Assembly (NCBI GenBank): GCA_019752115.1 | Contig: JAIEMN010000024.1 | Location: forward strand, 62,001 to 126,000 | DNA from: Gemmatimonadaceae bacterium | GTDB lineage: Bacteria; Gemmatimonadota; Gemmatimonadetes; Gemmatimonadales; Gemmatimonadaceae | Reading direction: 5' to 3' | DNA length: 64,000 bases | Part shown: piece by piece, positions 10,997 to 19,617 of the stretch | Layout: each line of letters starts with the position of its first letter | How positions within the stretch are numbered: position 1 is the stretch's first letter | The notes under the pieces: generated by a model | Databases searched by the model: none | Seen by the model: the letters and a program-made list of their open reading frames with translations, nothing else | What the model was told of the DNA's origin: nothing | Made by a program: the position numbers and the translations under genes

Positions 10997-12190
10997 CTGC
11001 ACGGCGCGATAGGCTGTGAAGAGCTTGGCCCACACCGCGTCCCAATCGCGCGTGGCGGCGGCCACCAACGCCTCTTCCCGCGCACGTTGCACCAGGGCCC
11101 GGTCGTCGATCAGTCGGACCAGCAGCGCGGCAAAGGCCGCGGCGCGACCGGGCGGCACGAGCCATCCACCGCCCTGCGCCAGCACCTCGCGCGTTGGGCC
11201 CACGTCTGCACCAAGGACCGGAAGCCCGGAGGCCATGGCTTCGAGCATCACATTGCCGAACGTATCGGTGGTGCTCGGAAAGAGAAACACATCTCCCGCC
11301 GCATAGGCCTCCTGCAACGGCTGCCCTTCGAGCCGCCCCGCGAAGTGCACGCAGTCGGGCGCCATTGCCCGCGCATCGGCTTCACCCGGTCCGTCTCCCA
11401 CCACGAGCATGCGGATCTGGGCCGGCCGCTGTTCGGCGGCGAGACGCACCGCATCGAGCGCTACGTCCAATCCCTTCTCGGCGGCAAGCCGACCGACATA
11501 CGTGACGAGCAGGGTGTCGTCCCACGCGCCCGCACGCGCCCGCCACACCGGTTTGCGATGCCGGGGCGAGAAGCGCTGACTGTCCACGCCGCGCGACCAC
11601 ACCGCACAGCGCGTGAATCCATGCGCCTGCAGGTCATCCACCGACGCCTGCGTCGGACAGAACGTCCCCATCGCCGCGGCGTGGAACCACCGCAGGTACT
11701 GCCAGCCCGGTCGCGAGAGGGCGCCCAAGCGATAGTGCTTGGCGTACGCCGTAAAGTTCGTGTGATAGCTCGACACGATCGGCACGCCGAGCGCACGGGC
11801 GGCCTTCCGGCCCGCGAGCCCCATGCCGAATTCGGTCGCGAGATGCACCAACGTCGGCTTGAAGTCCGCGAGCGCGCTGCTGGTGGCGTTGGCCGAGGGC
11901 CACGCCAGCCGAAGCTGCGGATAGGCCCAGAACGCACGCGACGGGAATCGTGTGACGCCGGGCTCGGCCACCGCCGCCGGATCGTCCGCCGTGAACACGC
12001 GCGCCGTTCCGCCGTGGGCCTCGAGCGCCTGCACCAACCGATCAAGGGTGCGGGCCACCCCGTTGACCTGCGGCCGGAACGTCTCGGTAAAGATCGCGAG
12101 CCGCACGTCGGACATATCGGGCACCGTGTAGGCCAGATCGCCGGACCCCTGGCGTCGGCGTCCCACGTCTCGGAGCGGAAGACTCGTCAT
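10985..12190 (-). CDS. GT4 family glycosyltransferase
   Basis: A 401-residue GT-B glycosyltransferase. The region LAIFTETFRPQVNGVART near residue 30 is the hallmark of GT4 enzymes related to mannosyltransferase MgtA and sulfolipid synthase SqdX. The C-domain has a nucleotide-sugar site DTFGNVMLEAMASG, an EX7E motif with Asp in place of the first Glu. ATG 12190 is chosen because GAGGTG lies a few bases upstream and the start overlaps the previous stop as ATGA; ATG 12115 would begin at MSDVRLAIF. It is the last gene of the PAP2-GT4-DUF2334-GT4 operon. The donor and acceptor are unknown; a glycolipid role is likely. Confidence 0.85.
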   Translation of the reverse strand: MTSLPLRDVGRRRQGSGDLAYTVPDMSDVRLAIFTETFRPQVNGVARTLDRLVQALEAHGGTARVFTADDPAAVAEPGVTRFPSRAFWAYPQLRLAWPSANATSSALADFKPTLVHLATEFGMGLAGRKAARALGVPIVSSYHTNFTAYAKHYRLGALSRPGWQYLRWFHAAAMGTFCPTQASVDDLQAHGFTRCAVWSRGVDSQRFSPRHRKPVWRARAGAWDDTLLVTYVGRLAAEKGLDVALDAVRLAAEQRPAQIRMLVVGDGPGEADARAMAPDCVHFAGRLEGQPLQEAYAAGDVFLFPSTTDTFGNVMLEAMASGLPVLGADVGPTREVLAQGGGWLVPPGRAAAFAALLVRLIDDRALVQRAREEALVAAATRDWDAVWAKLFTAYRAVQGLR

Positions 12191-12933
12191 GCACGCACCT
12201 CGGCATATTGCGACGGCGCGCCGGCCTCGCCCCACCGCGCGATGCTGGTGAGTGCGGACCGGGCGGTGATGGGATGTGAAAGGTCCTGCGGATGCAGTGC
12301 CAGTCGCACGAGCGGGGTGCGCGAGGCATTGAGCCAGTGCCAGCCCACCGCCACGCGCGACAGATGCGCACGCACCGTGGTGCGACCGCTCCAGCGCACG
12401 GCCGGCGCGGCCAGCGCCACCGAGCGATCGCCATCGTGCACATAGACGTGCCCCGCGTCTTCGCTGAAGGCCAGCCCCGTCTCGCGGACGACCTCGTGCG
12501 TCCCCTCGTGCGCCAGCCAGGCTGGTGGCACGAAGCCCACCGGACGCAGCCCAAGCGCCCAGAGATACAGCACCCCGCGTCGAATGCGCGTGCGCGCGGA
12601 CCATCGGTCGAGCGTCAGGAACTCGCCCTCGGCGGCCGTGCGCCCGACGGCGCGGAAGTGATCGCGAAGGCCGCGAGGCGATCCGACTTCATCGTGCCGC
12701 TCGCCGTGCAAGAACACCTCGGCGCCGTCAGCGGCCCGTTCACGGATCCACTCGACAAAGGCGTCGGCCTGCGCGAGTGGCCACTGGCCGTGCCAGTTCG
12801 GCACGACAAACAGCGCCGGGATGAACCCCGCGTCGCGACAGGCGCTCCACAGCCGCTGGACGGCCAGCGCATGCGGCGGCGCCACGTCGTGGATGGACGC
12901 CAGCACCCGCGGTTCCTGGCGAGCCGCCTTCAT
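12187..12933 (-). CDS. DUF2334 polysaccharide deacetylase-like protein
   Basis: A 248-residue protein of the DUF2334 group within the NodB-like carbohydrate deacetylase superfamily. The family start ASIHDVAPPH at about residue 12 supplies a probable metal Asp. FLHGERHDE near residue 75 supplies the metal-binding His pair. There is no signal peptide, so it is probably cytoplasmic. It is coupled by 4-base ATGA overlaps to glycosyltransferases on both sides, which suggests that it trims an N-acetyl or similar group on the sugar lipid made by the operon. That substrate is inference only. Confidence 0.78.
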   Translation of the reverse strand: MKAARQEPRVLASIHDVAPPHALAVQRLWSACRDAGFIPALFVVPNWHGQWPLAQADAFVEWIRERAADGAEVFLHGERHDEVGSPRGLRDHFRAVGRTAAEGEFLTLDRWSARTRIRRGVLYLWALGLRPVGFVPPAWLAHEGTHEVVRETGLAFSEDAGHVYVHDGDRSVALAAPAVRWSGRTTVRAHLSRVAVGWHWLNASRTPLVRLALHPQDLSHPITARSALTSIARWGEAGAPSQYAEVRA

Positions 12934-14132
12934 GTGCGGACCACGTCGCGATAGACGGTAAACAGCCGATCCAGCACGATTGGCCAGGCGTGGTGGCGTT
13001 CGGCGAAGATGCGCCCACGCGCCGCGAGTACGGCATGGTCCTGCCCCAAAAGCGCAATGGCGGCCGCGATGAGCGCGTCCACGCGCTCAGACTCGAACGC
13101 GAGCCCCGCGCCGCTGGCCTGCACCTGTTCGGCGACACCGCCACGATCGGCCGTGAGCACCGGGGTCCCACAGGCCAGCGCCTCGAGCGCGGCCAGACCG
13201 AAGGTCTCCACCGGGCTCGGCGCAACCATGACATCCAGCGCGGCCACCAGTCGCGCCACCTGCGCGCGGTCGGTTTGGAATGGCAGAAAGTGGACGCGCG
13301 AGGCGTAGGGATGCGCGCGCAGCTGCTCTTCTTCCGGACCGGTGCCGATCAGGACCAGACGCGCGCCGCTGACACGCTCCACCTCGGCCCAGGCATCGAG
13401 CACGAGCGACAGCGACTTTTCGGCGGCGAAACGGCCGAGGTAGCCGACCAGCGGTGCATCGGGAAGCTTCCACTGTCGACGGATATCCGAGGCGTTGGCG
13501 CGCAAGGTCGGCGTAAAGCGTTCGGTGTCCACGCCAAGCGGAATATCGACGATCCGCGTGACACCGGCCGCCTCGAGTTCACCACGCGCCGAGCGCGAGG
13601 CGACAATGGTGATGGCCGCGAGATCATTGAGGCGACGCAGATAGGCGCGCGTCGCCCGCCCGGCGAACCCACCGATGCGCGGCGCCCCGTGCAGCGTGCG
13701 ATCGATCAGGCCGCTGACGTTCGTGTGGTGAAAACACACGATGGGCACGTCCATGCGGCGCGAGACCGGCGCGATGATCCAGGGGACGACGAACGGACTG
13801 CCGACTTCAATGACGTCGGGACGCTCGTGGCGCACGATGTGGGCGAGTGAGCGCGTGGCCAGCATGAAGCGGTACGGGCGATGCCGCGGAATACGCGGCC
13901 CCCGAAGCCGATACCGACGAACGCCCGGCTCATCGTCCACGGCGTCGCGCTCGCCGGGCACGACGACGACATGGCGCAGCTCGTCGCGCGCGGAGACGTA
14001 CGCCGCCTTCTCATCGAGATAGGTGCGAATACCGCCGCTAGTCTCCCCGTACCACTCGGTGACATCGAGTACGCCAAGCGCTGCCTCGCCGCGAATGCGC
14101 GGGGGTAGCGCTCTCAGGTCAAAGCCGGTCAT
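12930..14132 (-). CDS. GT4 family glycosyltransferase
   Basis: A 400-residue GT-B enzyme. The N-domain contains YGETSGGIRTYL near residue 28, the glycine loop of GT4 enzymes. The C-domain has GYLGRFAAEKS and the full EX7E motif in SPVETFGLAALEALACG, which binds the nucleotide-sugar. The stop overlaps the next gene's start (ATGA). The start lies 10 bases after the PAP2 stop. It resembles alpha-mannosyltransferases and diacylglycerol glycosyltransferases; the exact sugar cannot be read from sequence. With the other GT4 and PAP2 it likely assembles a di-glycosylated lipid or cell-surface glycan. Confidence 0.85.
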   Translation of the reverse strand: MTGFDLRALPPRIRGEAALGVLDVTEWYGETSGGIRTYLDEKAAYVSARDELRHVVVVPGERDAVDDEPGVRRYRLRGPRIPRHRPYRFMLATRSLAHIVRHERPDVIEVGSPFVVPWIIAPVSRRMDVPIVCFHHTNVSGLIDRTLHGAPRIGGFAGRATRAYLRRLNDLAAITIVASRSARGELEAAGVTRIVDIPLGVDTERFTPTLRANASDIRRQWKLPDAPLVGYLGRFAAEKSLSLVLDAWAEVERVSGARLVLIGTGPEEEQLRAHPYASRVHFLPFQTDRAQVARLVAALDVMVAPSPVETFGLAALEALACGTPVLTADRGGVAEQVQASGAGLAFESERVDALIAAAIALLGQDHAVLAARGRIFAERHHAWPIVLDRLFTVYRDVVRT

Positions 14133-14142
14133 TCCACCGCGC

Positions 14143-14658
14143 TCATCCGAGCAGCGGATAGGCCGTCAGCAATGCGATGGCCTGCCCCACCAGCACGTCG
14201 CCGGGGTAGTGGACGCCGAGGACCACCCGCGAGAAGCCCACCAGCCAGGCCGCGAGCAGCAGGGGCATCGAAAGCGCGGGGAAGGCTGATGCGAAGCCCA
14301 CAGCGACGGCCATCGCCGCGCAGGCGTGTCCGCTCGGGAACGAAAAACGGTCCGGGACCTCGACGAGGCTCGGGAACGCCTCCCCGTCCACCGGACGCGG
14401 GCGCCCGACGGTGCGCTTCACGATCTGTACGACCGCGTGGGACACCCCGAGGAGCAGCAAGGCCCGCCAGGCCACCAGGAGCGAGACGGAGGGCCAGGCC
14501 ACCGAGCCGAGACACAAGCCGATACTCGCGCGGGCGCCTCCGGCATGGGTGATGGCGCGCCAGAAGACTCGAGCCGCGACGCTCCCTGAGGGACGCAGCG
14601 TGCACCGGGAGAACAGCGCGCGATCGCGCGCATCCAGACGACGGAGCCAGGTAGTCAT
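14143..14658 (-). CDS. PAP2 family membrane phosphatase
   Basis: A 171-residue membrane protein with the three PAP2 phosphatase motifs: KRTVGRPRP at 81-89, PSGH at 108-111 and SRVVLGVHYPGD with H150. The enzymes remove phosphate from phosphatidate, undecaprenyl diphosphate or related lipids. ATG 14658 (MTTWLRR) is chosen because a GGGAG lies upstream and a longer start would run into the divergent gene. It is the first gene of the glycosyltransferase operon. The context suggests it makes diacylglycerol, the acceptor for glycolipids, but undecaprenyl recycling is equally possible. Confidence 0.85.
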   Translation of the reverse strand: MTTWLRRLDARDRALFSRCTLRPSGSVAARVFWRAITHAGGARASIGLCLGSVAWPSVSLLVAWRALLLLGVSHAVVQIVKRTVGRPRPVDGEAFPSLVEVPDRFSFPSGHACAAMAVAVGFASAFPALSMPLLLAAWLVGFSRVVLGVHYPGDVLVGQAIALLTAYPLLG

Positions 14659-14749
14659 GGACAGCAAAGCTCCCCCATTCCGGTGACGAACCGATGGCGA
14701 AACGGCGACGGGGAGGTCACGGAGCGGTTTCGGATTGATAGAATTGTCC

Positions 14750-16174
14750 ATGCCCTCCCCCCTCCAACTCTCCCGGGCCGAGATGCAGGCCCTTGGTGAC
14801 CGCGCGCTGCAGATGGTCATGGACCGTCATGAGCAGGTGCGCACGATGCACACCACCCAGAGCATCACCCGGGCCGAGGCCGAGCGGCTGCTGCATGCGC
14901 CGCTCAACGAGGCGCCGGAGCCGGTGGAGTCGCTCCTGGCAACGCTCGCGCGCGATGTCTTCCCGAACAGCTTCAAGGCCGATCATCCGCGCTTCTACGC
15001 GTTCGTGCCCAGTCCGTCGAACTTCGTGAGCGCCGTGGGCGACTTCCTCATGAGCGGCCACAACGTGTTCAGTGGTCATTGGCTCGCGTCGAGTGCGGCC
15101 TCGCAGATCGAGCTCACCGTGCTCGACTGGCTGCGGGGCGCCTGCGGCCTCCCCGCCGAGGCGAGCGGCATTTTTCTGAGCGGTGGCTCGATGGCCAACC
15201 TGTCGGCCATCGTGGTCGCGCGAGAAACCCGGCTCGGGGGGCATGACCCGAACGCCGTGGTGTACTACTCCGACCAGACGCATTCGTCGATGTCGAAGGG
15301 GCTGCGGGTACTCGGGTTCGCCAAGCATCAGCGGCGGGCCGTCGCGACCGACACCTCGTACCGACTCGATCTCCCGACGCTCGCCGCCGCAGTCGCCGAG
15401 GACCGTGCAAACGGCCGGCGCCCGTTCTGCGTCGTGGCCAATGCCGGCACCACCAACACTGGGGCGATCGATCCGCTGCCGGCACTCGCCGACTTCTGTG
15501 CCCGAGAATCGCTGTGGCTGCACGTGGACGGGGCGTACGGCGCGGCCGCCGTCCTGCATCCGCGCGGCGCCGAGGCCCTCCGCGGGCTGGACCGCGCCGA
15601 CTCGATCACACTCGATCCGCACAAGTGGCTCTTCCAGCCGTTCGAGATCGGTTGCCTGCTGGTGCGCGATGCCCGCCTCATGCAGCAGACGTTTCGCGTG
15701 GAGGAGGACGATCATGCCGACTATCTCGCCGACGTCTCGCGCCACATTCAGCACGATGTGAACTTCTTCGAGCGCGGCATTCAGCTCACGCGCTCGTTCA
15801 AAGCGCTCAAGCTGTGGCTGTCGATGCGCACCTTTGGCCTGGCGGCGTTCCGCGACGCCATTCAGGTGGGCTTTGATCTGGCCGACTTCGCGCAGGAATG
15901 GCTCATCGCGAGCGGGCACTGGGAGATCGTCACACCGTCGCAAATGGGGATCGTCACGTTCCGCTGGAAACAGCCGGGGTTGAGTGATGCGGAGACCGAT
16001 GCGCTCACGGCGCGTACCGTGGACCGCCTGCGTGAGGATGGCTACGCCACGGTCATGAGTACGGTGCTGCGCGGACGCCCCGCCCTGCGACTCTGCCCCA
16101 TTCATCCGGCGGCCACGACGTCGGAGATGGCGGCCACCCTCGAACGACTGACGCGCTTCGCCCAGCAAGGCTGA
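14750..16174 (+). CDS. PLP-dependent group II amino-acid decarboxylase-like enzyme
   Basis: A 474-residue fold-type I PLP enzyme of the aromatic-amino-acid/glutamate decarboxylase group (PF00282). The cofactor lysine is K292 in LDPHKWLFQP, preceded by the Asp of LHVDGAYGAAA that pairs with the pyridine nitrogen. FLSGGSMANLSA binds the phosphate. The N-terminal HPRFYAFVPSPSN stretch is typical of the aromatic decarboxylase branch. ATG 14750 is used; an in-frame TTG 15 bases upstream is possible. It is divergent from the PAP2 operon with 91 bases between. Substrate candidates are tryptophan, tyrosine, DOPA or 2,4-diaminobutyrate. Confidence 0.87.
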   Translation: MPSPLQLSRAEMQALGDRALQMVMDRHEQVRTMHTTQSITRAEAERLLHAPLNEAPEPVESLLATLARDVFPNSFKADHPRFYAFVPSPSNFVSAVGDFLMSGHNVFSGHWLASSAASQIELTVLDWLRGACGLPAEASGIFLSGGSMANLSAIVVARETRLGGHDPNAVVYYSDQTHSSMSKGLRVLGFAKHQRRAVATDTSYRLDLPTLAAAVAEDRANGRRPFCVVANAGTTNTGAIDPLPALADFCARESLWLHVDGAYGAAAVLHPRGAEALRGLDRADSITLDPHKWLFQPFEIGCLLVRDARLMQQTFRVEEDDHADYLADVSRHIQHDVNFFERGIQLTRSFKALKLWLSMRTFGLAAFRDAIQVGFDLADFAQEWLIASGHWEIVTPSQMGIVTFRWKQPGLSDAETDALTARTVDRLREDGYATVMSTVLRGRPALRLCPIHPAATTSEMAATLERLTRFAQQG

Positions 16175-16185
16175 GCGAAGCGCGT
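16151..16185. terminator. Palindromic hairpin at convergent 3' ends
   Basis: A perfect 11-bp stem (16151-16161 with 16175-16185) and 13-base loop overlap the stop of the decarboxylase-like gene and lie 35 bases from the facing metallophosphoesterase stop. There is no strong T-run. It probably acts as a terminator or 3'-end stabiliser. Confidence 0.5.
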
Positions 16186-16220
16186 CGGGCGCATCAGGTC
16201 TCGGACCCCTTTCGGGCCCT

Positions 16221-17354
16221 TTACGGCACGAAGACCTGCTTCCAGCTGAACACCGTCGGCGACGTCGGATCGATCGTCAGCTTGAGCCAATCAATGTCGG
16301 CTTCGATGCTGCGGTCCACCGTGAGCTGCGTGATGTTCGGAACCGGCGTGAGCCCGTAGAGCGAGAACCAGGGCACCCCGACATCCACCCGGAAGTCGTG
16401 ACTATCGCCGCAGACGATGAGCACGGGCTTCCCGAAGCGCGTGGCCAGCGCGGCGAGGCGAGTCAGGAAAGCGAGGTGGGCGTCGAACTTGGCGCCACCG
16501 GCGCGATCGCTCGGATGCCACATGTCCGCCTGCAGGAAGAGGACCACGCCCTTCGCCCGCTCCTCCTGCGCCTCGTCAAACAGGCGATCGAGCCATTTGA
16601 TGTTGGCCGCGTTCCGCGCGAGGTACTCGGCCTCACGCGAGGCACCCTCCGCCGCGGTCTCGGGCTTGGGCACGGTGACGAGCGGATTCAGCGACGTGGT
16701 ATCCTTGCGGTCGCCGAACCACGGATCACGCCCATTGTTCGAGCCGATCACATGGAAGGTGGCAAGGACCACCTGCGCCGCCTCCCAGGTCACGTTCTCC
16801 GGATAACCCCTCTGGGCCTTCACGCGCACCGGATTGGCCCCAAGCGTGCGCCTCGGCTCCGCAAAGAACAGCTGGCGAACCTTGGCGAGCCGGTTGAGCG
16901 GATTATAGCCACCGTTGTTGGCGCGGTGACAATCGGTCCACTCGTTGTCGCCGGGTGTGTAGATCAGCGGATCGGTGAAGGTGGCAAAGCTTGCCGCGAT
17001 CTGCTGGAACCATGTGTCGGAGCAGAGCGTGCTGCCGGACTTGATGTCGCCGATGTGTACGGCCCGACGCACGTCGGGGTCGGCGTTGATGGAGTTGATG
17101 AGAGTGGGAAACACCGACAACGCGGAGGGCGTCCGCGGCTCGTACGGGACGTCGCCGATCACGGCGTACGACACCGGTGCGTTCTCGGCGTCATCCTGAT
17201 CGTCACGGTCGGCAGAGCTCCGATCGGCCGAGGCCGTCGATGGGAGGACGCTCGCCGGCGACGCCTGGGTCGGGCTCAGGGTGTCGGGCATGCAGCTGGC
17301 ACCGAACACGCACAGCGCGACGGTGAGCCACGAGCGGGTGGAGAGTCGGGTCAT
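16221..17354 (-). CDS. Exported metallophosphoesterase (calcineurin-like), lipoprotein
   Basis: A 377-residue protein with a signal sequence and probable lipobox FGASC (about residue 21), followed by a low-complexity Ser/Asp linker. The catalytic domain shows the calcineurin-like metal motifs AVIGDVPY, VHIGDIKSG, TPGDNEWTDC and CGDSHDF in order, which provide the two-metal site. ATG 17354 is preferred over ATG 17378 because it gives a cleaner signal peptide. It is a stand-alone gene, convergent with the decarboxylase-like gene. The substrate could be a nucleotide, phosphodiester or phosphoprotein. A phospholipase-type role would suit the neighbouring lipid genes but is unproven. Confidence 0.75.
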   Translation of the reverse strand: MTRLSTRSWLTVALCVFGASCMPDTLSPTQASPASVLPSTASADRSSADRDDQDDAENAPVSYAVIGDVPYEPRTPSALSVFPTLINSINADPDVRRAVHIGDIKSGSTLCSDTWFQQIAASFATFTDPLIYTPGDNEWTDCHRANNGGYNPLNRLAKVRQLFFAEPRRTLGANPVRVKAQRGYPENVTWEAAQVVLATFHVIGSNNGRDPWFGDRKDTTSLNPLVTVPKPETAAEGASREAEYLARNAANIKWLDRLFDEAQEERAKGVVLFLQADMWHPSDRAGGAKFDAHLAFLTRLAALATRFGKPVLIVCGDSHDFRVDVGVPWFSLYGLTPVPNITQLTVDRSIEADIDWLKLTIDPTSPTVFSWKQVFVP

Positions 17355-17593
17355 GGGCTGGACTGGGAGAGAGGGCAAGGGCGGGACCCCATACCTTCAC
17401 TCGTTCGGCAACAGCGGTGTCACGGCGCGGTGTCGAATGGGCATCGAGTGACGACACGTCGTCGTGCGTCCCAGTCGGTTACCGTCTCGTTTCACGGTGT
17501 ACACCGCGCCGCGACCGAATCATCAAACGATTGTCGCGGAGTCAGGTGAGCCTTCCGCATCGCGCGTTCCCCGACTCCGACTCGAGGTGCGGC

Positions 17594-18442
17594 ATGCCGG
17601 CAACCGTGTTCTCTCATCAGGCGCTGGTGGTTCCGCTCAAGATGCGATGGCCGCATCGCTTCTCCGGGCTGGCGCTGTGCATCGGCAGCATGGCCCCGGA
17701 TCTGGCGTTCCTCGGGACCATGTCCGACGACAGCATCTTCAGTCATACGTTGAGCGCGCAGCTGTGGTTCACGCCGGCGCTGACCGCGCTGCTCGTCTGG
17801 CTGCTGACCGTGATCATGCTGCCGGCGCTCCTGCCGTATGTGCGCGAGCACGGATGGTGGCGCGTGCATGATCTCGCGGCCATCGATGCGCCGACGGGAT
17901 GGCGCGGGTGGGCACGCGTCGCCACCTCAGCGAGCCTGGGGGGCATCTCGCACGTGCTGGTCGATGGCATCACGCATGGCAATCACTCCGGATGGCTGGT
18001 GCCCTCCCTGCCCTTCCTGCGCACCATGGTGCCGCACATTGGTGGGCCCGTTCCGCTGCACGATGCCCTGCAGTGCTGGTTCACGATTCTCTTCGGGCTG
18101 GCCACCGCGTGGATGTGGCGCGACATCGCCCGCCGTCGGTTGCTGTGGGCCTGGCGTGGCAAACACGTGATGGGTGCCCTCCGAATGCCGCGGGCGGCCG
18201 GCAACCGCCTGCTCGCCCTCTGCGGTATCGCCGCAGCGCTTGGCGCGTCGGTCGGATGGTACCTGAGGCGTCATGAACCCGCGAAGCTGCTCGCGGCGGG
18301 CATCGGCTTTGGCATCATCGACTTTGTGTTTGTGGCGCTGCTGATCGCGGCGCTCGTCCAGCAGTGGCGGACACGCTGGCGGGCCATGTGGATCGCCTCC
18401 GGAGCGCCCGTGCTGCCGGTCGCCGCCAACCCTACGCCGTGA
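17594..18442 (+). CDS. DUF4184 family membrane protein
   Basis: A 282-residue integral membrane protein with about six hydrophobic segments. Its N-terminus, with ATVFSHQALVVPLK and GSMAPDLAFL, is typical of DUF4184; the conserved His and Asp residues (SHTL, HVLVDGITHGNHSG) could bind metal. The start ATG 17594 has a GAGGTG ribosome-binding site 4 bases upstream, which rules out the longer open frame from 17417. Its stop overlaps the next gene's GTG start (GTGA), so the two are coupled. The function of DUF4184 is not known. The partner is a lipid-type glycosyltransferase. Confidence 0.75.
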   Translation: MPATVFSHQALVVPLKMRWPHRFSGLALCIGSMAPDLAFLGTMSDDSIFSHTLSAQLWFTPALTALLVWLLTVIMLPALLPYVREHGWWRVHDLAAIDAPTGWRGWARVATSASLGGISHVLVDGITHGNHSGWLVPSLPFLRTMVPHIGGPVPLHDALQCWFTILFGLATAWMWRDIARRRLLWAWRGKHVMGALRMPRAAGNRLLALCGIAAALGASVGWYLRRHEPAKLLAAGIGFGIIDFVFVALLIAALVQQWRTRWRAMWIASGAPVLPVAANPTP

Positions 18443-19617
18443 GCGCACCACCGCTGGAGTCGCCGCTCCGCATTCTGATCGCCTTCAGTGACACGGGGGG
18501 CGGGCATCGTGCCGCCGCCCGCCATCTGCAGGCCGCCTTCGAGCGGATCGGGACGCCGGTCTCGATCGAGTTGGTCGATCCCTACGCCATGAGCGGTCGC
18601 TGGCCCTTCAACCGACTGCAGGCGGCGTATCCCAAGGTGGTCGGTGGCGCCGCGTGGCTCTGGCGCACCGGCTTTCGTCTGACCAATTCGCGCCTGGTGA
18701 CCGCCACGGCGCAGCTCATGGCGTGGCCGGTCCTGCGCCGCACCTTTCGTGGCCTGCGCGAGGACCGCTCGCCCGACGTGATCGTGTCCACGCACCCGTT
18801 GCTGACCTCCCCGCTGCGCCGCGCGTTTCGGGAGACGCCCATCGCCGTGGTGGTGACTGATCTCGTGAGCGGGCATGTCTCGTGGTATCACCGCCTCGCC
18901 GACCTGATCGTGACGCCAACGCGCGCCGCCTCTGCGCAGGCGATGGCCGGTGGCGTACCGCGTGAGCGCGTGCGCGAACTGGGGCTGCCGGTGGATCCGT
19001 CGTTTGCCGCGCGACCCCACGATCGGCCCATCCTCTCGGCGCCGCTCGGGTGGAGCACGGAGCGCCCGACCGTCCTGCTCATCGGCGGAGGTGACGGCGT
19101 CGGGCCCATCGAACAGCTGGCCGAGGCCATCGACCGCGCCGGGCTACCCTGCGATCTCGCCGTGGTGACCGGGCGCAACGCCGCGCTGGCCGACCGGCTC
19201 CGTGTACGCGCATGGCGCGGCACGGTGCACGTGTACGGTTTTGTGCATGAGCTGGGGGCGATGATGCGCGCGGCCCACACAGTGGTTACCAAGGCCGGCC
19301 CGGGCACCATCTGCGAAGCCTTCGCGGCCGGGTGCCCGGTCGTGCTGTTCGGTGCGATTCCCGGTCAGGAAACCGGCAACGTGGACTTCGTGGTGAACGC
19401 CGGCGCCGGCGTGTGGGCGCCGCGCGTCGATCAGGTCGTGCAAACCCTCACGCACTGGATGATCGGCGAGGACGGACGCGGCGCGTGGGCGCGCGCATCG
19501 GCCGCCGCGCTCGCCGCCGCCCGTCCGCAGGCGGCGGATGCCATCGCGGCGGAAGTCCTGTCGCTCGCTACCGCTGCTCCACCAGCAGCACGAGCCCCTT
19601 CTTCCCGGGCACGGTGA
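18439..19617 (+). CDS. MGDG-synthase-like (diacylglycerol) glycosyltransferase
   Basis: A 392-residue GT-B glycosyltransferase of the GT28/MGDG synthase group, which adds galactose or glucose to diacylglycerol at the cytoplasmic membrane. The N-terminal motif FSDTGGGHRAAARHL is characteristic; the C-domain has LLIGGGDGVGP and KAGPGTICEAFAAGCP. The GTG start at 18439 overlaps the upstream stop (GTGA). The last 50 bases overlap tail-to-tail with the facing giant gene, so the final 16 residues are encoded in sequence shared by both strands. The preferred sugar cannot be decided. Confidence 0.85.
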   Translation: MSAPPLESPLRILIAFSDTGGGHRAAARHLQAAFERIGTPVSIELVDPYAMSGRWPFNRLQAAYPKVVGGAAWLWRTGFRLTNSRLVTATAQLMAWPVLRRTFRGLREDRSPDVIVSTHPLLTSPLRRAFRETPIAVVVTDLVSGHVSWYHRLADLIVTPTRAASAQAMAGGVPRERVRELGLPVDPSFAARPHDRPILSAPLGWSTERPTVLLIGGGDGVGPIEQLAEAIDRAGLPCDLAVVTGRNAALADRLRVRAWRGTVHVYGFVHELGAMMRAAHTVVTKAGPGTICEAFAAGCPVVLFGAIPGQETGNVDFVVNAGAGVWAPRVDQVVQTLTHWMIGEDGRGAWARASAAALAAARPQAADAIAAEVLSLATAAPPAARAPSSRAR

